Shown in pieces: positions 1 to 13,007 of a stretch of 64,000 bases of DNA. Source of the stretch: Fasciolopsis buskii. Lineage: Eukaryota > Platyhelminthes > Trematoda > Plagiorchiida > Fasciolidae. Each line of letters begins with the position of its first letter. Within the stretch, counting starts at the first letter, position 1. The DNA lies in the NCBI GenBank assembly GCA_008360955.1, contig LUCM01006654.1:113221-177220 (forward strand), given 5' to 3'. The position numbers were made by a program, and so were the translations under genes. The notes beneath the pieces were generated by a model. It was not told where the DNA came from. It saw only the letters and a program-made list of their open reading frames with translations, and made no database searches.

Positions 1-1945
1 TCTCAGACCTACCATAATGACAAACCTACTCTTACCCATAAAGTATCCTCTTCCAATTCGTTTGAAATATTTCTCTAATCAAACATGAATAGACGGGATG
101 GAGACAAGAAAGTAAAACAGCTTCTTTGAAGAATTTCCTTCAAGAAACTTCCATCTCATGTTTTTTCTGGACACTCCCCACCGTGCATTGATCAGTGCAA
201 TTAATGGATTGATGAAATAACGCTCTCAGCATTCCTCATTAGAATAGTTGACCAGGATAATCTTTCCCTGTTTTATTTAGTGATTAATGCACACTTCACT
301 TTTCCTGACAGTTCCAGCACTTAGACATTTTGCCTTCTTATCGGAATATGGGCGCAACAAACACCGGTAATAATGTGCCTCGGGAGTGGGAAAAATAGCT
401 ATTGTCATGAAAGTGTAACCTGAGTTTACCTAACCCTTTGGTTATACTCGCATGTGGTTGATTTCCGTCATGAAGAAAATTCTCTTGGCATAGTTTACTT
501 GTTTGGCACGACATACTTGGTGATCTTGATTAGTTTAAACTGCTGGACACACTTAAACGCAAAAATTTAAACCGGATGAGCTTTTCCCATCAGTTCCTTG
601 AGCGGCTACGTTAGAATACAAAAAGATATTACGAACACCAGCTCCCTACTTCACTGTCACAACAAGCAATTAACTCGAAGTGCCGAAATGATTTTGATTT
701 GACTCAATAAATGATTCATTATCAGTCGTGATTATTCGACCCCAGTTAACACAAAATACCCCAACTGTTTACAAACTGACCTCGGCCAATGGACTCATGT
801 AATTGTGTAAAGATAGTAAAACAATGTGTGCTTCCTTCACACACATGATAGTGCTATCATTCATGAGTATAAACCGGGATAAATGCCGAGTCCTTTCCAA
901 ATAACTTTATGAATTTTGTTATGCCCCAGTTAGATTTGATTTTTTTGCTTCCAGAAATGTTTCTCTTGACAAACAATATCACTTAGGTTTAAATGAACTG
1001 ATTGCAGGCTGCAAACTGCTATAATAAGATCAGCCTGATAATAAATTCATGGGCTTCGCTGACACTTCTTTCAAATTCTTCTTAACGAGACCAAAAAATT
1101 ACAAAATATATCACAATCCACGAAAACTGTAGCTCTGCACACAATCGTCTATTCTGGAGCATGCGTCTGCCAACCGTTGTTCAGTGAAACTGTGAGCGAT
1201 CTTTGTTGTATGGAGCTCTGAATGACAAATATTGAGAGTTGAGTTGTAGATTTGAAATATTCATATTTTTACCGGTTGAAATATTACAACGAAAAAAGAT
1301 TTGTCTGTGGCCAAAAATGATTCTTCTATTGATCGCACACAACACGAAGTCTATCGTTTGGTAGAAACTTGTGATCTTGAAGAACGGAAGCCACTATCTT
1401 GTTTCCGTTGCGTGTTGCTTATTTCCGAGACCCAGTGATAGTAGACAAATGACAAAATTCACTATCTGGTGTACAATCGGTATTGTCAGTCCCAATCGGC
1501 ACTGGAGTTGTTGTGACCGCCGGGAGGAATTTCATCCGAGGAATTCTTCACCTCTCCCCATGTTTCTTTCTTTTTGACTATAGTGGACTCATTACAAGGT
1601 ATAATAGCCGGACTGGTGAGCACAAACTAATTTGTAGCACGATCCCAATAAATATACTCTTCCGTCCTAAAAGAGATTTCCGTCAAGCGAACGTGGCCGC
1701 AATCTAATTTTCCTCGTTATCCTTCACAATGGTGAAAATGTTTTGGATATTCCTCCGTTGACGAACCGCAATTTGCTTCCGAGGCCCAATTCAGTTATGG
1801 ATTGCGAAAACTTTATCCCATATATCAAATTTGACAACTTTAAATTCCCAACTGCGTCAAATGATAATTGTTTTATCATGAATAGGGCACTCATTATCCA
1901 TCTGACTAGGAAAGAAATACAAATACCAGGAGTTGGAATATCAGA

Positions 1946-1964
1946 ATATATATATATATATATA
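1946..1964 (+). repeat. AT dinucleotide repeat
   Basis: A short AT run of about nine units. Confidence 0.9.
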
Positions 1965-4900
1965 CAGTGCAGTCTGATTGCATACTTTGTTCTACTGGAT
2001 TTATAGTGATACATCGAAACGTAATTGAAGACAAGAGAAAATAGAACAAAATTTTCTGTTTATTCACTCACTCACGGTTTTATCCATTTCTCGACTCAAC
2101 GTTTCGTTAGGTTATTCGAAATGTCATCAAAAATATCCGTGTAGAACTCTCCCGATGATGTCTTCCACGAACCACTCCCTTTGGTGTTTCGAGCCCATGA
2201 TATCCCGTAATTTTAAGACACCTTTGCATGAAGACGCAAAGATTCTTCTGAAACCAGAATGCCTGTAAGCGTTTTGTATTATTTCTCTAGATTTTTGGTC
2301 ACCCACTAGACATTTTTTCAGCCTTAGAAATTTAACGCAAACAACGCGGCATTAGTTGACCTCTAGACAAATTTGCCATAGGTCCTTAATCTGGTGTAGT
2401 AAAATAAACTAGTGACTGGTTGTGGCGGTCTAATGCATGCTGTCTATCGTTTTTATTGCCAAAATTTTGCCGTTATTATATGGACAATGAATCGAAATTA
2501 TTTGGTTCCCAGAGGACGGAGAGTCTGGGCAGGTCTGTCTGGCTTTTAGACCATGTTTCCAGGTAACATAAGGGTACGTAAAGTAACGGCATAGATATGC
2601 CTTTCCAAGGAAAGAGCAAAACCATGACAGCATCAGGGGCATTTCATTCTAGTGAGATGCATACCGCAATCTTATCCTCAAGGCCCTTGAAGCGGTAATG
2701 GAGGTAAGCAAACTATGCCCGATCTCCCGATTTTCCTGAATGATAATGGCTGCTGATGCAGTGACTGACAGACTGAAGCAGATCAAACGCCGCACTCTGG
2801 CGCGTCAGTTTTCATGAATTCAAGAAATGACTAGAAGATTCAAAAGTTAACAACACCAAGACTACATCATTAGCATAATTTGTTTCTGAAACTAGGGTAA
2901 TCGGGGCAATTTTACGGTAGCATGGACAATGTTTTCTGTTGCAGTTCTAGCTAAATTATCTTTTGTAAATTTAATACGATTCGGAGAGACAGGATATCCT
3001 TGTTGATCCGCACTAGAGACAAAATATGTGGCGGGAATTTTCAGTATACCATAAATTTGTCCGAACTCGTATTGTTCGAAGCTCGGTTGATGAAAATGAA
3101 CTTCTCCGAAGTATCATTCATAAACACGTGCTGTGAAAGGGCTGCTCATATGACCGAATTGGAAACGGAATTATCGCAATGGCCGGTCTTGGGTACAGAT
3201 TTCAATAGTTCAGTAAATGGTGAAACACGCAGAGTTGATTAATGCGGCCTCTATCTAGTCACATTACAGTCTGGTTTTCGGGAGTTTGAGATTCGCGCGT
3301 CTGGGATAGTCTGCAAATTACGTCGAATACCAATGGCCTCCGAACCAACGGAGTCAACCTTACACCCTTGCCGTTGCCAAAGACCGCCTGAATCTCCTTA
3401 TTACAAATGCAGACGCTCTTCAGGATGACACCAATTTCTCAGCGTTCAGTGAGATGTACAGTGGGCGATGTTTTCTCTTTAGTAAAATTACAGGAATGCC
3501 CGATTTCAGTCTCGTGCTCCCATACAGCCTCAAAAATAGATTTTAAAAGGAACTTCTATATAAACCCGACGCGGAGGTTGTTAGCGGATGCGTACATGAG
3601 ATGTAATTCGCCTAATTTTTTTCTAAATCCCTCACTACTGTCCAGTCTTTATTCTGAAAACAAATGAGAAATTCAGTAAGAACACCCTGTCTTGCAGTCG
3701 GAAAAGGCGATCATTATTTTCAGTAGTTGACTATGCCATATCATGGTTCAGTTCATCTCTTCAGATCGTCGACACGTTGAACGCGTATGACATCCTTGCT
3801 TGCAATATTCAGCAGGTAATATCCCTCGTGACCGAAATGGGATGGGAACTGATGATGAATGGCTGCCAGTCTAACATCACAGTTGTTAGATTAACTGGAC
3901 TGGGTGTGAGCGGTCTACTTAAATTTATCATATGCCTCACTGTTTTGGCGAGGTCACCTTTTGCTGATCCACATTAACTGACTATCATGTAGGTGGCCTT
4001 TGTTCAGCGGTCTGCACGATCAAACTGATTATAAAGAGATAAAAGTTAATACGAAGCCATTACTTGTACTGTGTCAAAGTTCAGCTCATCATTAAGAGAC
4101 GAAGGAACCATTCTGTGTACGGCGATGGATGTTCACTTCTGATGAGTTCTGACGAAGAGGGGACAGTGTAACGAGCTGACAGTGTAAAGAGCTGGCAGTA
4201 CTCCGTCGTCTGGGCTCATGAGTTTTTCCCGACTTTTACACATTTCCTATAAGGGGGCTTGTAAACTCTTTTTGGTTGAGCTCTGGCCCAATGTTTATTA
4301 CAGTTTACGTGCCACAGTAGTCATTTTCCAACCAATCTTTTTTCTATATAACTGTGATTTTTATCACTTTTTCTGGTTCTCTCTTTCTGCCTATTCTAGG
4401 TGTCAACAGAATAGAACTGAATGATCAAGAATCCACTGATAATTACTTAAAGGAGACTGAACACCACTCCCCCGGAATTGCTGATATGACTTCCGGTTAT
4501 CATGCACTTCAGTCGAATGTATCTTGTTCTGTGACTCGTCTTTTCGCTGGAGCTTATGAGTCGGGACGGTACGTCAGTGAATGAAAGTCCGGTATTTGTC
4601 TATCATGTGCTAACCTCGAGTACGCCGCGCGCTCATTTCACACTCCTCGCAGCACTACCTGGACTCAGTGTTCTAGTTTACAATTAAAACTGGCGTTTTC
4701 TTGGTCTCTTATTGTTTACTTGTGACTTAACATCGTGTGAAACCTTATCTCGTCAACTGATACTGATGACTAACGTCGTCAATTACTAATATTGATCGGC
4801 TGCTTAGTTCGCCCATTTTGTACAACATGAAACTAATATTCATCTGTTCCATCCACATTAGAAACTGCTAACACGAATAAATTCAATATTTAAATCATCA

Positions 4901-5087
4901 ATCCTACCAAAATCAAGGTGTTTAGCACACGTTAATTTTTGGTTATCGTAAGAAAGACGGCTCGCATAAAAACGAAGCGGTTCCTGGCTGTTGCATCTAA
5001 CCTTGCAGATGCGCTGCGAGAAGTGACCCTGTCTCACGTATGTTTGTTAGGCCGATTAGTAAGACCAAAACCTAAATGATTTGTAGT

Positions 5088-5156
5088 AGTAATAGTATTA
5101 GTAGTAGTAGTAACAGCAGCAGTAGTAATGGTAGTTCTTGTTGTTGTTGTTGTTGA
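5088..5156 (+). repeat. GTA/GTT trinucleotide repeat
   Basis: Imperfect trinucleotide array of AGT, AGC and TGT units. The Thr-rich and Val-rich open frames over it are artefacts. Confidence 0.85.
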
Positions 5157-6714
5157 AGTGTTCGATTCATTATCCTTCTTTCCCTCTGGGAGCAAGTTCC
5201 CAATAACTGGAAACTTTGTAAGCGACCGTTCATTATTGGCAAATAAGTATGAAAGTTTAGTGCTTGAAAGAGACAACTATAAATTAGGCCTGAGGATTTT
5301 CGTTATCTACCGGAATGATTTCTACTCAAGCTACGCATGTGAAGAAAGCCAGAAGACCAATGCAGCTGTAAAGCACGTTCGGGATTACTAGCAAGCCATG
5401 CATATATACATTATATATATGGAACAAGAAGACTTCTCGTTTGTGGATTATCTTCCAACCCATGGCTTTTGGGGCATGCTTGCCATTCTCGCTTGTCTGT
5501 CTCCGCGGCTCTGCTTGACTGGTTGTATATGAGAGATACAGCAGTGTTGTATTGAACTTGATCACGTGATATGCTCTTAGATTCATCACTCAGCAGGCTC
5601 GGATTTCAAAGTACCGGCTGACCTGGAAGTTCGCCTAAGTCTCCCTGGAAGACGTGCATATAAGCGGGTTGTCTGGTTGATAATTCGATATTTCAACCCA
5701 TGTTAGCCATGTTTGAACCATTTTGCAAGTCGGTTAGTGTGTGCAAATAGCCAGAGTATTCAGGTTCAAACAAATCGACCGCCGACTGAATCGTGAGTTC
5801 ACCAAACTATCTGGTTGGTTGGTTGGCAAATGATGCTGTCCGAGTGCTAAAGTAGAGTTCAGAGCAGGTCAGATGGGACTTAGCATCTGGGCGTTCCTAT
5901 TGTTCCTTAATGAATCCAACGTTCTTGACGACGACGTGAGCGATTATAATGGATCACAAAAATTTCGCGGTCAGTTTCAGCTTCCTTTTAGTGAAATCAA
6001 GCAACTAATTATGGATATCTGAACCCGTGAGACAAGATCCATTAGACTGACGAGTAAAGTTGTCCCATAGCTCATCTCACTGGGTCGGATGGTTAGATCT
6101 TTTGTTCTACGGTTACTCAGCTCAGCCGGAACTGGCACTGCTCGGAACATGCAAAAAAGTGGATTTCAGGTTCCAGATTGTTCACCTTGAACAAACTATG
6201 TAAAAATCATAGATATTCCGAACAATTCGAATATATTGCTATTTCTTACTCAACAAAAGCTAACGTGCGACCAGTGTTGACCGGTTGGGGTTTTCAAGTT
6301 AAGGTTTGGCATATTTGCCAAACGTGGGATTGATGCAGATATAAAAACTCGGCCTGCGCAGAATTAAAATCCACGCTTGCATGCAACCAACGGATTCCGG
6401 CTTTGTGTGCTCTTCTAACTGAACTGATGTGGAGGCCGGGGTGAGCTCAGAAATCCAACTTAGGAACCGTCTTTTATTCGCGTCGGTTACGTAAACCCGC
6501 GGAAACCAACACGGTGGACTTTTGTGTTGATTGCAACTAGCACCGAACAGCCAGTGCTTTTAGTACCTCCAATCTCATTTCTAAATTCCCTTCATATTTG
6601 AACAGAAGGGATCATAAATAAGGAAGCGGGAGATAAAATTAAAGGAGTGATTTGGCATGCAGTATCTTCACCAAAATGGTCAGGTAAAACCCTCGATGGT
6701 TGGATCACGCAGTT

Positions 6715-6825
6715 TATCCTGGGTTGCAGTCATCAGCAGCGAATATCCTTCAGCCACGGACTGGGACGCGAACTCGGGATGAACGACTGGCAACCGAACA
6801 TCATAGTTGCTTGGCTAGCTTGAAT
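6715..6825 (-). mobile_element. tRNA-related SINE copy, degraded
   Basis: In the minus sense it contains GAGTTCGCGTCCCAGTCCG, almost the same as the B-box segment of the copy at 23.2 kb, followed by a tail (GGATATTCGCTGCTGATGAC) related to the tails of the other copies. The A-box half is badly decayed. Confidence 0.6.
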
Positions 6826-7859
6826 GGTTTTAAAAGGTTTGTAATTGTATCAAATGAACAGCGTCTTTATTCGCTGCTGGTTTGTCAGGACTACAGATCG
6901 TTGTTTCTCGCCAGGTCACTATCATGACAAATTACGCGAATGGATCCCCCGACCACTGCTTGCATTTTTGGGCATTGACTTTGAGTGGTAAATGCCTGAA
7001 GTAGGTTGTTTCATTGATTTCGCGTCAGCTTCTTGTGATGGAACGCATTTTCCTTGTAATATCTTATACCGTAGTGTTTGTTGCTCGCACAACAATAATT
7101 GCGCATCCCCGGCTGTGACTGAAGGTGGTAAACCAGCATCGCTGGATTTTCCAATTAATCACAAAATCCACCAACTATCATCTATCAGCTGTTGACTGAT
7201 GGTTGAAAACCATATTGAAATTAACGTTTTGTTACCTATAAAACACTGGAGTGACTTATGGTGCGTTTCAAGATCCGTTTTGCTGCTGAAATTCTCACAA
7301 GGTAGGTGGGTTTAGTTTTTCTTTAAAGAAACTATTGATAACCAAATTTACGGAGTGATTTTCGAGAAATTTAACGTGTTGAACTACAACCAACTCAGAT
7401 AGAATCAATCATGATCAGCAGATTGATCTGCCATTACAGTGAAACGTGGGTTTCACCCTGCAGGATTTCGAGCTTAGATAAGAACAAACATAGCCTAGTA
7501 GAATCCCAAAGTAGTTTCATTCCGGCCTTTATTTTCAGCTTCTTCTAGAAAATATAAAAGCATCAAAGTTGAAATCGTCTAACTCCTCTGCTTTCCACTC
7601 CAACTGGAGGTTCCTAAAGGTTGAGAGATTGTTTACTGTAGTTTATTGCCTGATGTCGGCCACTCCTAATATGGAGATGACAACGGTAATTCTGATCATT
7701 GCTATACAATCGAGTATGATTCGACTAGCATAGATTGCCCAGTGCAGTTTATAATGTCTTTTGCATGGTTTGCAACTGTAAAAACGATTCACTGAAATTT
7801 TTGGTTTTTGCACAATATATTGCTGTACTATGTATATACATACATATATATTCATACAC

Positions 7860-8070
7860 ACAAGTATATGCTGCCTAATTTGCTATAAAGTATACATTTT
7901 GTGGTACAATAAACAAAAAGACACAATAGGAGATTCATATGTAATCATATGGTTAAATGGCGCATGGATATATAAATACAGTTCAATATAGTAACAGAAA
8001 AAGTCTTATTTAATGCGATAATAGTACAGTGTAATAATTAGCAGTGTTATATGCAGTTAGATATGCAATG
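7860..8070. repeat. AT-rich degenerate repeat block
   Basis: Repeated short words of the type AATATAGTA, ATAGTACAGTG and GTAATAATTAG. It resembles the block at 26.0 kb. Probably a decayed short tandem repeat. Confidence 0.4.
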
Positions 8071-11000
8071 CAATTCTCAGTCATTTCTTAATGAAACGTG
8101 ACCGAACGTTTAACTAGCATTTATCGAAATTGGTAGTTTATTCACAAAAGATATCTAGTGTTTCCATGTTTCCTCAGGACCTTGGTAACATAGATTGGAG
8201 AAAGAATGACTAGGCGCCAACCTTCGTCAACAATTTCCTGGTTAGCGACGGAAATTCTCATCAACCTTCGACGGTGAAGAGCTTTATGACAGGAATAATA
8301 AAGTTTTAAATCTGCTTTCTAGAGAGAAGAGAGCGCAACTCCAAGAGCAGTGTCCACAATCCGTTTAGCAGAAATGAATTATCCAGGGTTTCGGTTACTG
8401 GCCCGACTGAAGGAAGTCATCGTATCTTATCTATTCACATTGGGAAATGACGGTATGGTTCCGATCGCCTGGTATGATTGTCAACATCAGCTCATCGGGG
8501 CTCATTGTTTAGATGGCAACCGTTTTTCGTTGACTCTGAGGCTGAAATACCTGTCTGATGTGCTTCTGTGCATGTGGGTCCAGACTAGGTAGTTGAACCA
8601 CACACTGGACCACTTTGGAGAGGTATTCCCATCGGACTGGGCTTAATAGATTGGCATATTAATTGGAGGACGACCACAGGACTATTGAAATAAGTGAAAA
8701 ATCACTTTGTTTCTTCTAAGGTGGTTCACCATTGTGAGGAGGTAGCCTCAGGGAATGCCAAACCCAGTAATCTACTAATTTAATGACTTTCTGAACGTAT
8801 TCAACTGTTGCATTGTAAAAGCTAACGATGGGTGGGCATCAGAATGAGGGCAAATATTTTGATAACAAAATAAACAGGATGCCTCAGTTATGATTTTATT
8901 GCCCCAATTACCACTCCCCTTACCTATTTAATTTTTGAATGAGCGAATTTCCTAATCTGCCGCTCTACCAATCACACTGTTTCGTATGCTCACCCGGCTA
9001 CTTTCTGTGTCCCTTCTATACGTCCCGCATCGAAAAAGCACCCGGAAGTTGGCAGATGAAAATTTATTTGAAATCCTATCGCCATCTAGAATCAATTTTC
9101 CTCATTCTTCCAACTGGTTCTCGGTTCCTGACAGTGTAAAATAGGCGCGGCGGGAATAAAAAATTGCGAACAACAATGTAGTTTAATGCTAATGAACAAA
9201 TGTGTTTGTAGATGCAGGAGAGAAAAGGACTCAATAAAACGGGTGTCCGTAGTTAGGGCAGAAGCCCTCTGACCTCCCTCGAGCTCCCGCTTGGCCTGCC
9301 AATTTCGAGGATTTAAACAAACACATTTTCGTTTTTTCACACTTGCATTATCAAAGAACAGGCCCCAAATGCACATTCGGGTTAGTGGGATATTATTAGT
9401 AACGCTTGTCTGTTTTTGAGATACAACTAAGAATCTAACTGATATGCCAAGTTTCCACTTTTGGAGACGGTGAAATTTTCTCTTCAGTTGATATCAGCAG
9501 GCACGGATCTGTTTTGTTTGAAATGTGAGAGTTTAACATCCCTAATTAACAGGGATATCACATCTAAAACCGCTGAAAACAAAACTCATTGCTGTCGCTG
9601 TATAGCGCCGCATGGTTGAAGCCCAGTGGAGAATAAAATGCAAGTACCACTGGAAATCTTTCCCCTTAGAGGTGACTGAAATGGTATTAGGACTCTCCCG
9701 GACGCCTGTTATAGTTTAACGATGGATGGAGGGTGATTGGTAACGATTCTTCGTCAGTCGAGCAGCTGCTAATTTACTCCCACCTTATTTCCATTCTGAA
9801 TGACGCTGCCACTTATTCACCTGGGCTTGTTTATCCTTTAACTGTTTACGGGTGCTGTTGGTATTCGTGAATTTTTTTCAACTTGCCATAATAATTATCC
9901 TGATCGCGTGTGGATCTTTCAGTTTCTTTCTGCAGTATAGTCCAGCTGATGATCATTGAACGTGTCGCCCGATTAACGGGGCTAGCATAAAGTTCACAGT
10001 ATAGAAAAACTGATGATGCCGAAAAAATCAAGGTATTAATTCGTAAGATTTTGGAGCATTTCTTTTTTTGCTTCAAACGAGACTAGAGGACATAGAAAAA
10101 AACAAAAATTCACTCAAAAAGCAAAATTTAATTGCAGACATCGACTGCAAGTAATCGAAATTTGTTCATCATGTGACTTAGTTTCGCCCTGATTGATTAA
10201 GTTTTTCGAAACAAATACGTACTCCGTCTACACGATACTCACAATAACGTTCACAAGGAACAGCGCTCCCTGAAGCGGTTTGCATGTAACTCAATCTGAA
10301 GTGAATAACAAGCGCACTTCTTATTTCTGGCAGAAACTTAGCCTCTACCACTTGGCTGCCTTACGCATGTGGTCCGGTTCGCATGCTGTCATGCGTATTT
10401 TTCGCGGAATTGTTCAGAGATATTTGGAACTACTAACGGGCTGACTTAGCTAAATCTTGTTAGAAATCTGATTCAACTTAAATGGACACGGCTGTCCGCG
10501 TACACAGCAAGATGCGCTGATTGTCCGTGCATTACTCCCCAGTTTGCCATCAGACCGAAACTTTTTAACTCTCATGACAAACAGGCATATGTATATCTAC
10601 GTCCGAAAGCTTTTAATGTAAATCTGACTAGCTTGGCAAGATTTTGAACTGGTGCGAGAAATGCATATGGTGTTTGCATTTCAGACTGTCATTTGGGACA
10701 CCTTGAGATAGAAGATTGGCAAATCCTTCCACTGCTGAAAATTTCCGTGTGTACATCGCCCTACTCGAATATGGTTAGAAGTTCATTTCAGATGTTTTCA
10801 GGTTCTAGTTAGGTTCCATGAGTTTCGTTGACTGACCCCGGCAGCTGGCGGTAAATGCGTGTCCCTCAGCAGAATGTGGGCTTCAGATTCCGATGGGTAA
10901 ACTTCCGTGTGCGGTCTGCCGTGTTCGCTGGCTGAAGGATTACTAGGTTTTATTTTGAGAAAATGGCTAAAAGTTCTGGCAACAAATAGCTTGGGCGTGG

Positions 11001-12461
11001 ACAGTTTTTCTAATTTATCGAGTCCCTCTGATGGATATATATAATCCGACCACAAGAAGGCTGAAAGCCTCGTCTGACAAACTCATTCTTCCATTAGTAA
11101 AAATATTAGCGCCTGAAAAGCGTCATCGCACGTTTATCATATTCCTGTCACCTGCGCTTCTTACATTACTTCGCTGGTTTTGCATCGGTGAGGTGGAGAA
11201 GAGAATAAATCACAGAGCACTATATGAGATTATACGGTTAGTACCTGAAGAGATTCAACAAGAACTTTTCTGGAGGTGATTCTACAAGTTGCACGTTGTC
11301 AAACGAATTATTATTTTGTGATGTCAGAACTGCCAAAAGCGAAATTGTTAAGAGACATGTAAGAAGAAATCCTCAAAAGTAAGAGGGACATGTGAAGTTT
11401 CTTTCTGCCGGGAATACAGTTATCACACAAATCACCATGAAAAAATGGACTGGAGCAGAGAATTTTCCCTTGGTCTAAACAACCACTGAAGGTAGATAAT
11501 TTTTAGTGGACTAAACTCGTAAAGCACGCTTCGATGACGCTCACCTACTCATTTTGTCTAGTTCATCTAGCCAGAATTACGCCTCCGCTGAGATGGCAAT
11601 GATTAAATTAACTAGTAGGCAAGTAGAAGAGCGCTCGATCAGGTATTTTAGTTCAGTGATTGGTTAATTTGTCCGCCTCCTAAATTAGTGATCAATTGGT
11701 CAGCCACTGGATCAATCGATTCATCCATAAAATTTCGCGATCAGAATTGTATGTGGCAGAAGCTTGAGAGAGAGAAATATCTTCAAATTGGCCTTGGTGT
11801 TTACATAATTTGACAAGCTATTTGGAACAATGAACATATCAACGATACAACACAAAATACGGCGGTGACAAAACGGACGACGTACAGATGACCTGGGATT
11901 TAAGGAAGTCACCATCAGCAGCGCTCATATTAGATAGAATGAGCTCATCCGCTCTTTTGATTTCAGACACTCCAAGGCATGTCCTTGTCGAGTTCAGTTT
12001 GTTTGTGATTTCCAGTGAGTGTCTTTGTCATGATTTCAACAGAAAAACAAGCGAAGCGAATAAGTAGTGCGTGGTAAGTAGACCGGGTCCAATTTCATTT
12101 ACCATATTCGGAGAAATACAAAATGAATCAACGAGTAAGATGATAAAGACATAACAAGGGGGGGCAGAGATCACTAAGTGGTCAACGATGCTGAAGAAAA
12201 CACATGTAGATCAGTGGATTTTCGAGCGGATGGACAGAGAAATTAGAATGAGACCGATAATTAGAATGTGATACAGCTTAGAGAAATAAAGAATGCGATC
12301 CTCGATGGCATGTGAAACGAATGAAATAAAAACAAAACCAAAGTTGATGAAAACATCTTCAGCTTTCAGGATTTCACACTAGCAATTCCGGAGAAGCAGT
12401 ACGACGTGTGTGGGTTTGTGTGACAACATTTCAGTGGGATTCCGAGAGGAGCACGTTGCGT

Positions 12462-13007
12462 TTAATGCTTCGCGCTATGATAAGCCATATACGGGTGGTA
12501 ATACGTGAAATCCGGTTGATCACCCTGTGTCCTTACGTGCAACGGGCCAGGTCTGGAAATTACACCGTGATCGTTCTGCGGTAGTGACGATCTCATCCGG
12601 CTATTCCTTGCGGTCGTTGCCGCAGGCTGGCCATTCCGAGGTAACGAGGAAGACCCTGATGGAGGCGAAGGAGGTGGAAGAGGAGACGAAAGAGACGGAG
12701 ATGCGGGTGAATGCATTGGACCAGGAGGTATTTCGTAATTAGCCGGATAGACTACCGGCCTACCAGGAAGCATTCTCGTCTGACTGGATGGATCCACTTG
12801 GGCAGAAAAATAACCGGGAGCTGTACGCAAACGTTGAACTCGGCGAATTCGTGACAACTCCCCATCTTTCCCGTCCTCCATCATGTCGCATCGATCGCGA
12901 GCGGCGCGTCGGGAAAATCGCATTAGGCGACGACGCCAGGATTCACGCCACGGTAGTACCACACTGTGGTCATCCAGCATTAATTCCATGCGGTTGCCAT
13001 TGGGTAT
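12462..13007 (-). CDS. ntn: Netrin exon F: end of the NTR domain, long C-terminal tail and stop
   Basis: The terminal exon is 546 bp including TAA, starts in phase 0 and has acceptor ..TTCATGTCAG|AT. Residues 1-40 finish the NTR domain: [20 protein letters not shown] aligns with the conserved W+..W.+RL..F segment, followed by a very basic stretch and RDRC, the sixth NTR cysteine. This cluster fits the known heparin-binding character of the netrin C domain. Vertebrate netrins stop a few residues later; here another 141 residues follow, rich in Pro, Ser, Arg and Gly, with no cysteine and a short poly-Ser/Pro stretch in the middle. The tail is probably disordered. I found no AATAAA on the minus strand within roughly 1 kb downstream. 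Confidence 0.93.
   Translation of the reverse strand: MPNGNRMELMLDDHSVVLPWRESWRRRLMRFSRRAARDRCDMMEDGKDGELSRIRRVQRLRTAPGYFSAQVDPSSQTRMLPGRPVVYPANYEIPPGPMHSPASPSLSSPLPPPSPPSGSSSLPRNGQPAATTARNSRMRSSLPQNDHGVISRPGPLHVRTQGDQPDFTYYHPYMAYHSAKH

Larger units (their letters stand above)
1..12461. other. Region downstream of netrin, no gene recognised
   Basis: I see no coding sequence that can be defended in these 12.5 kb. The open frames are short (under about 100 codons) and resemble no family I know. What can be recognised are short AT, trinucleotide and tetranucleotide repeats, an AT-rich block near 7.9-8.1 kb and a tRNA-related SINE near 6.7 kb. The netrin 3' untranslated region should occupy part of 12461 downwards, but its end cannot be placed. 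Confidence 0.6.

Noticed and set aside
12462..12467. ATTAAA on the minus strand as netrin poly(A) signal
   Set aside because: It overlaps the stop codon and would leave no 3' untranslated region; the true signal was not identified.
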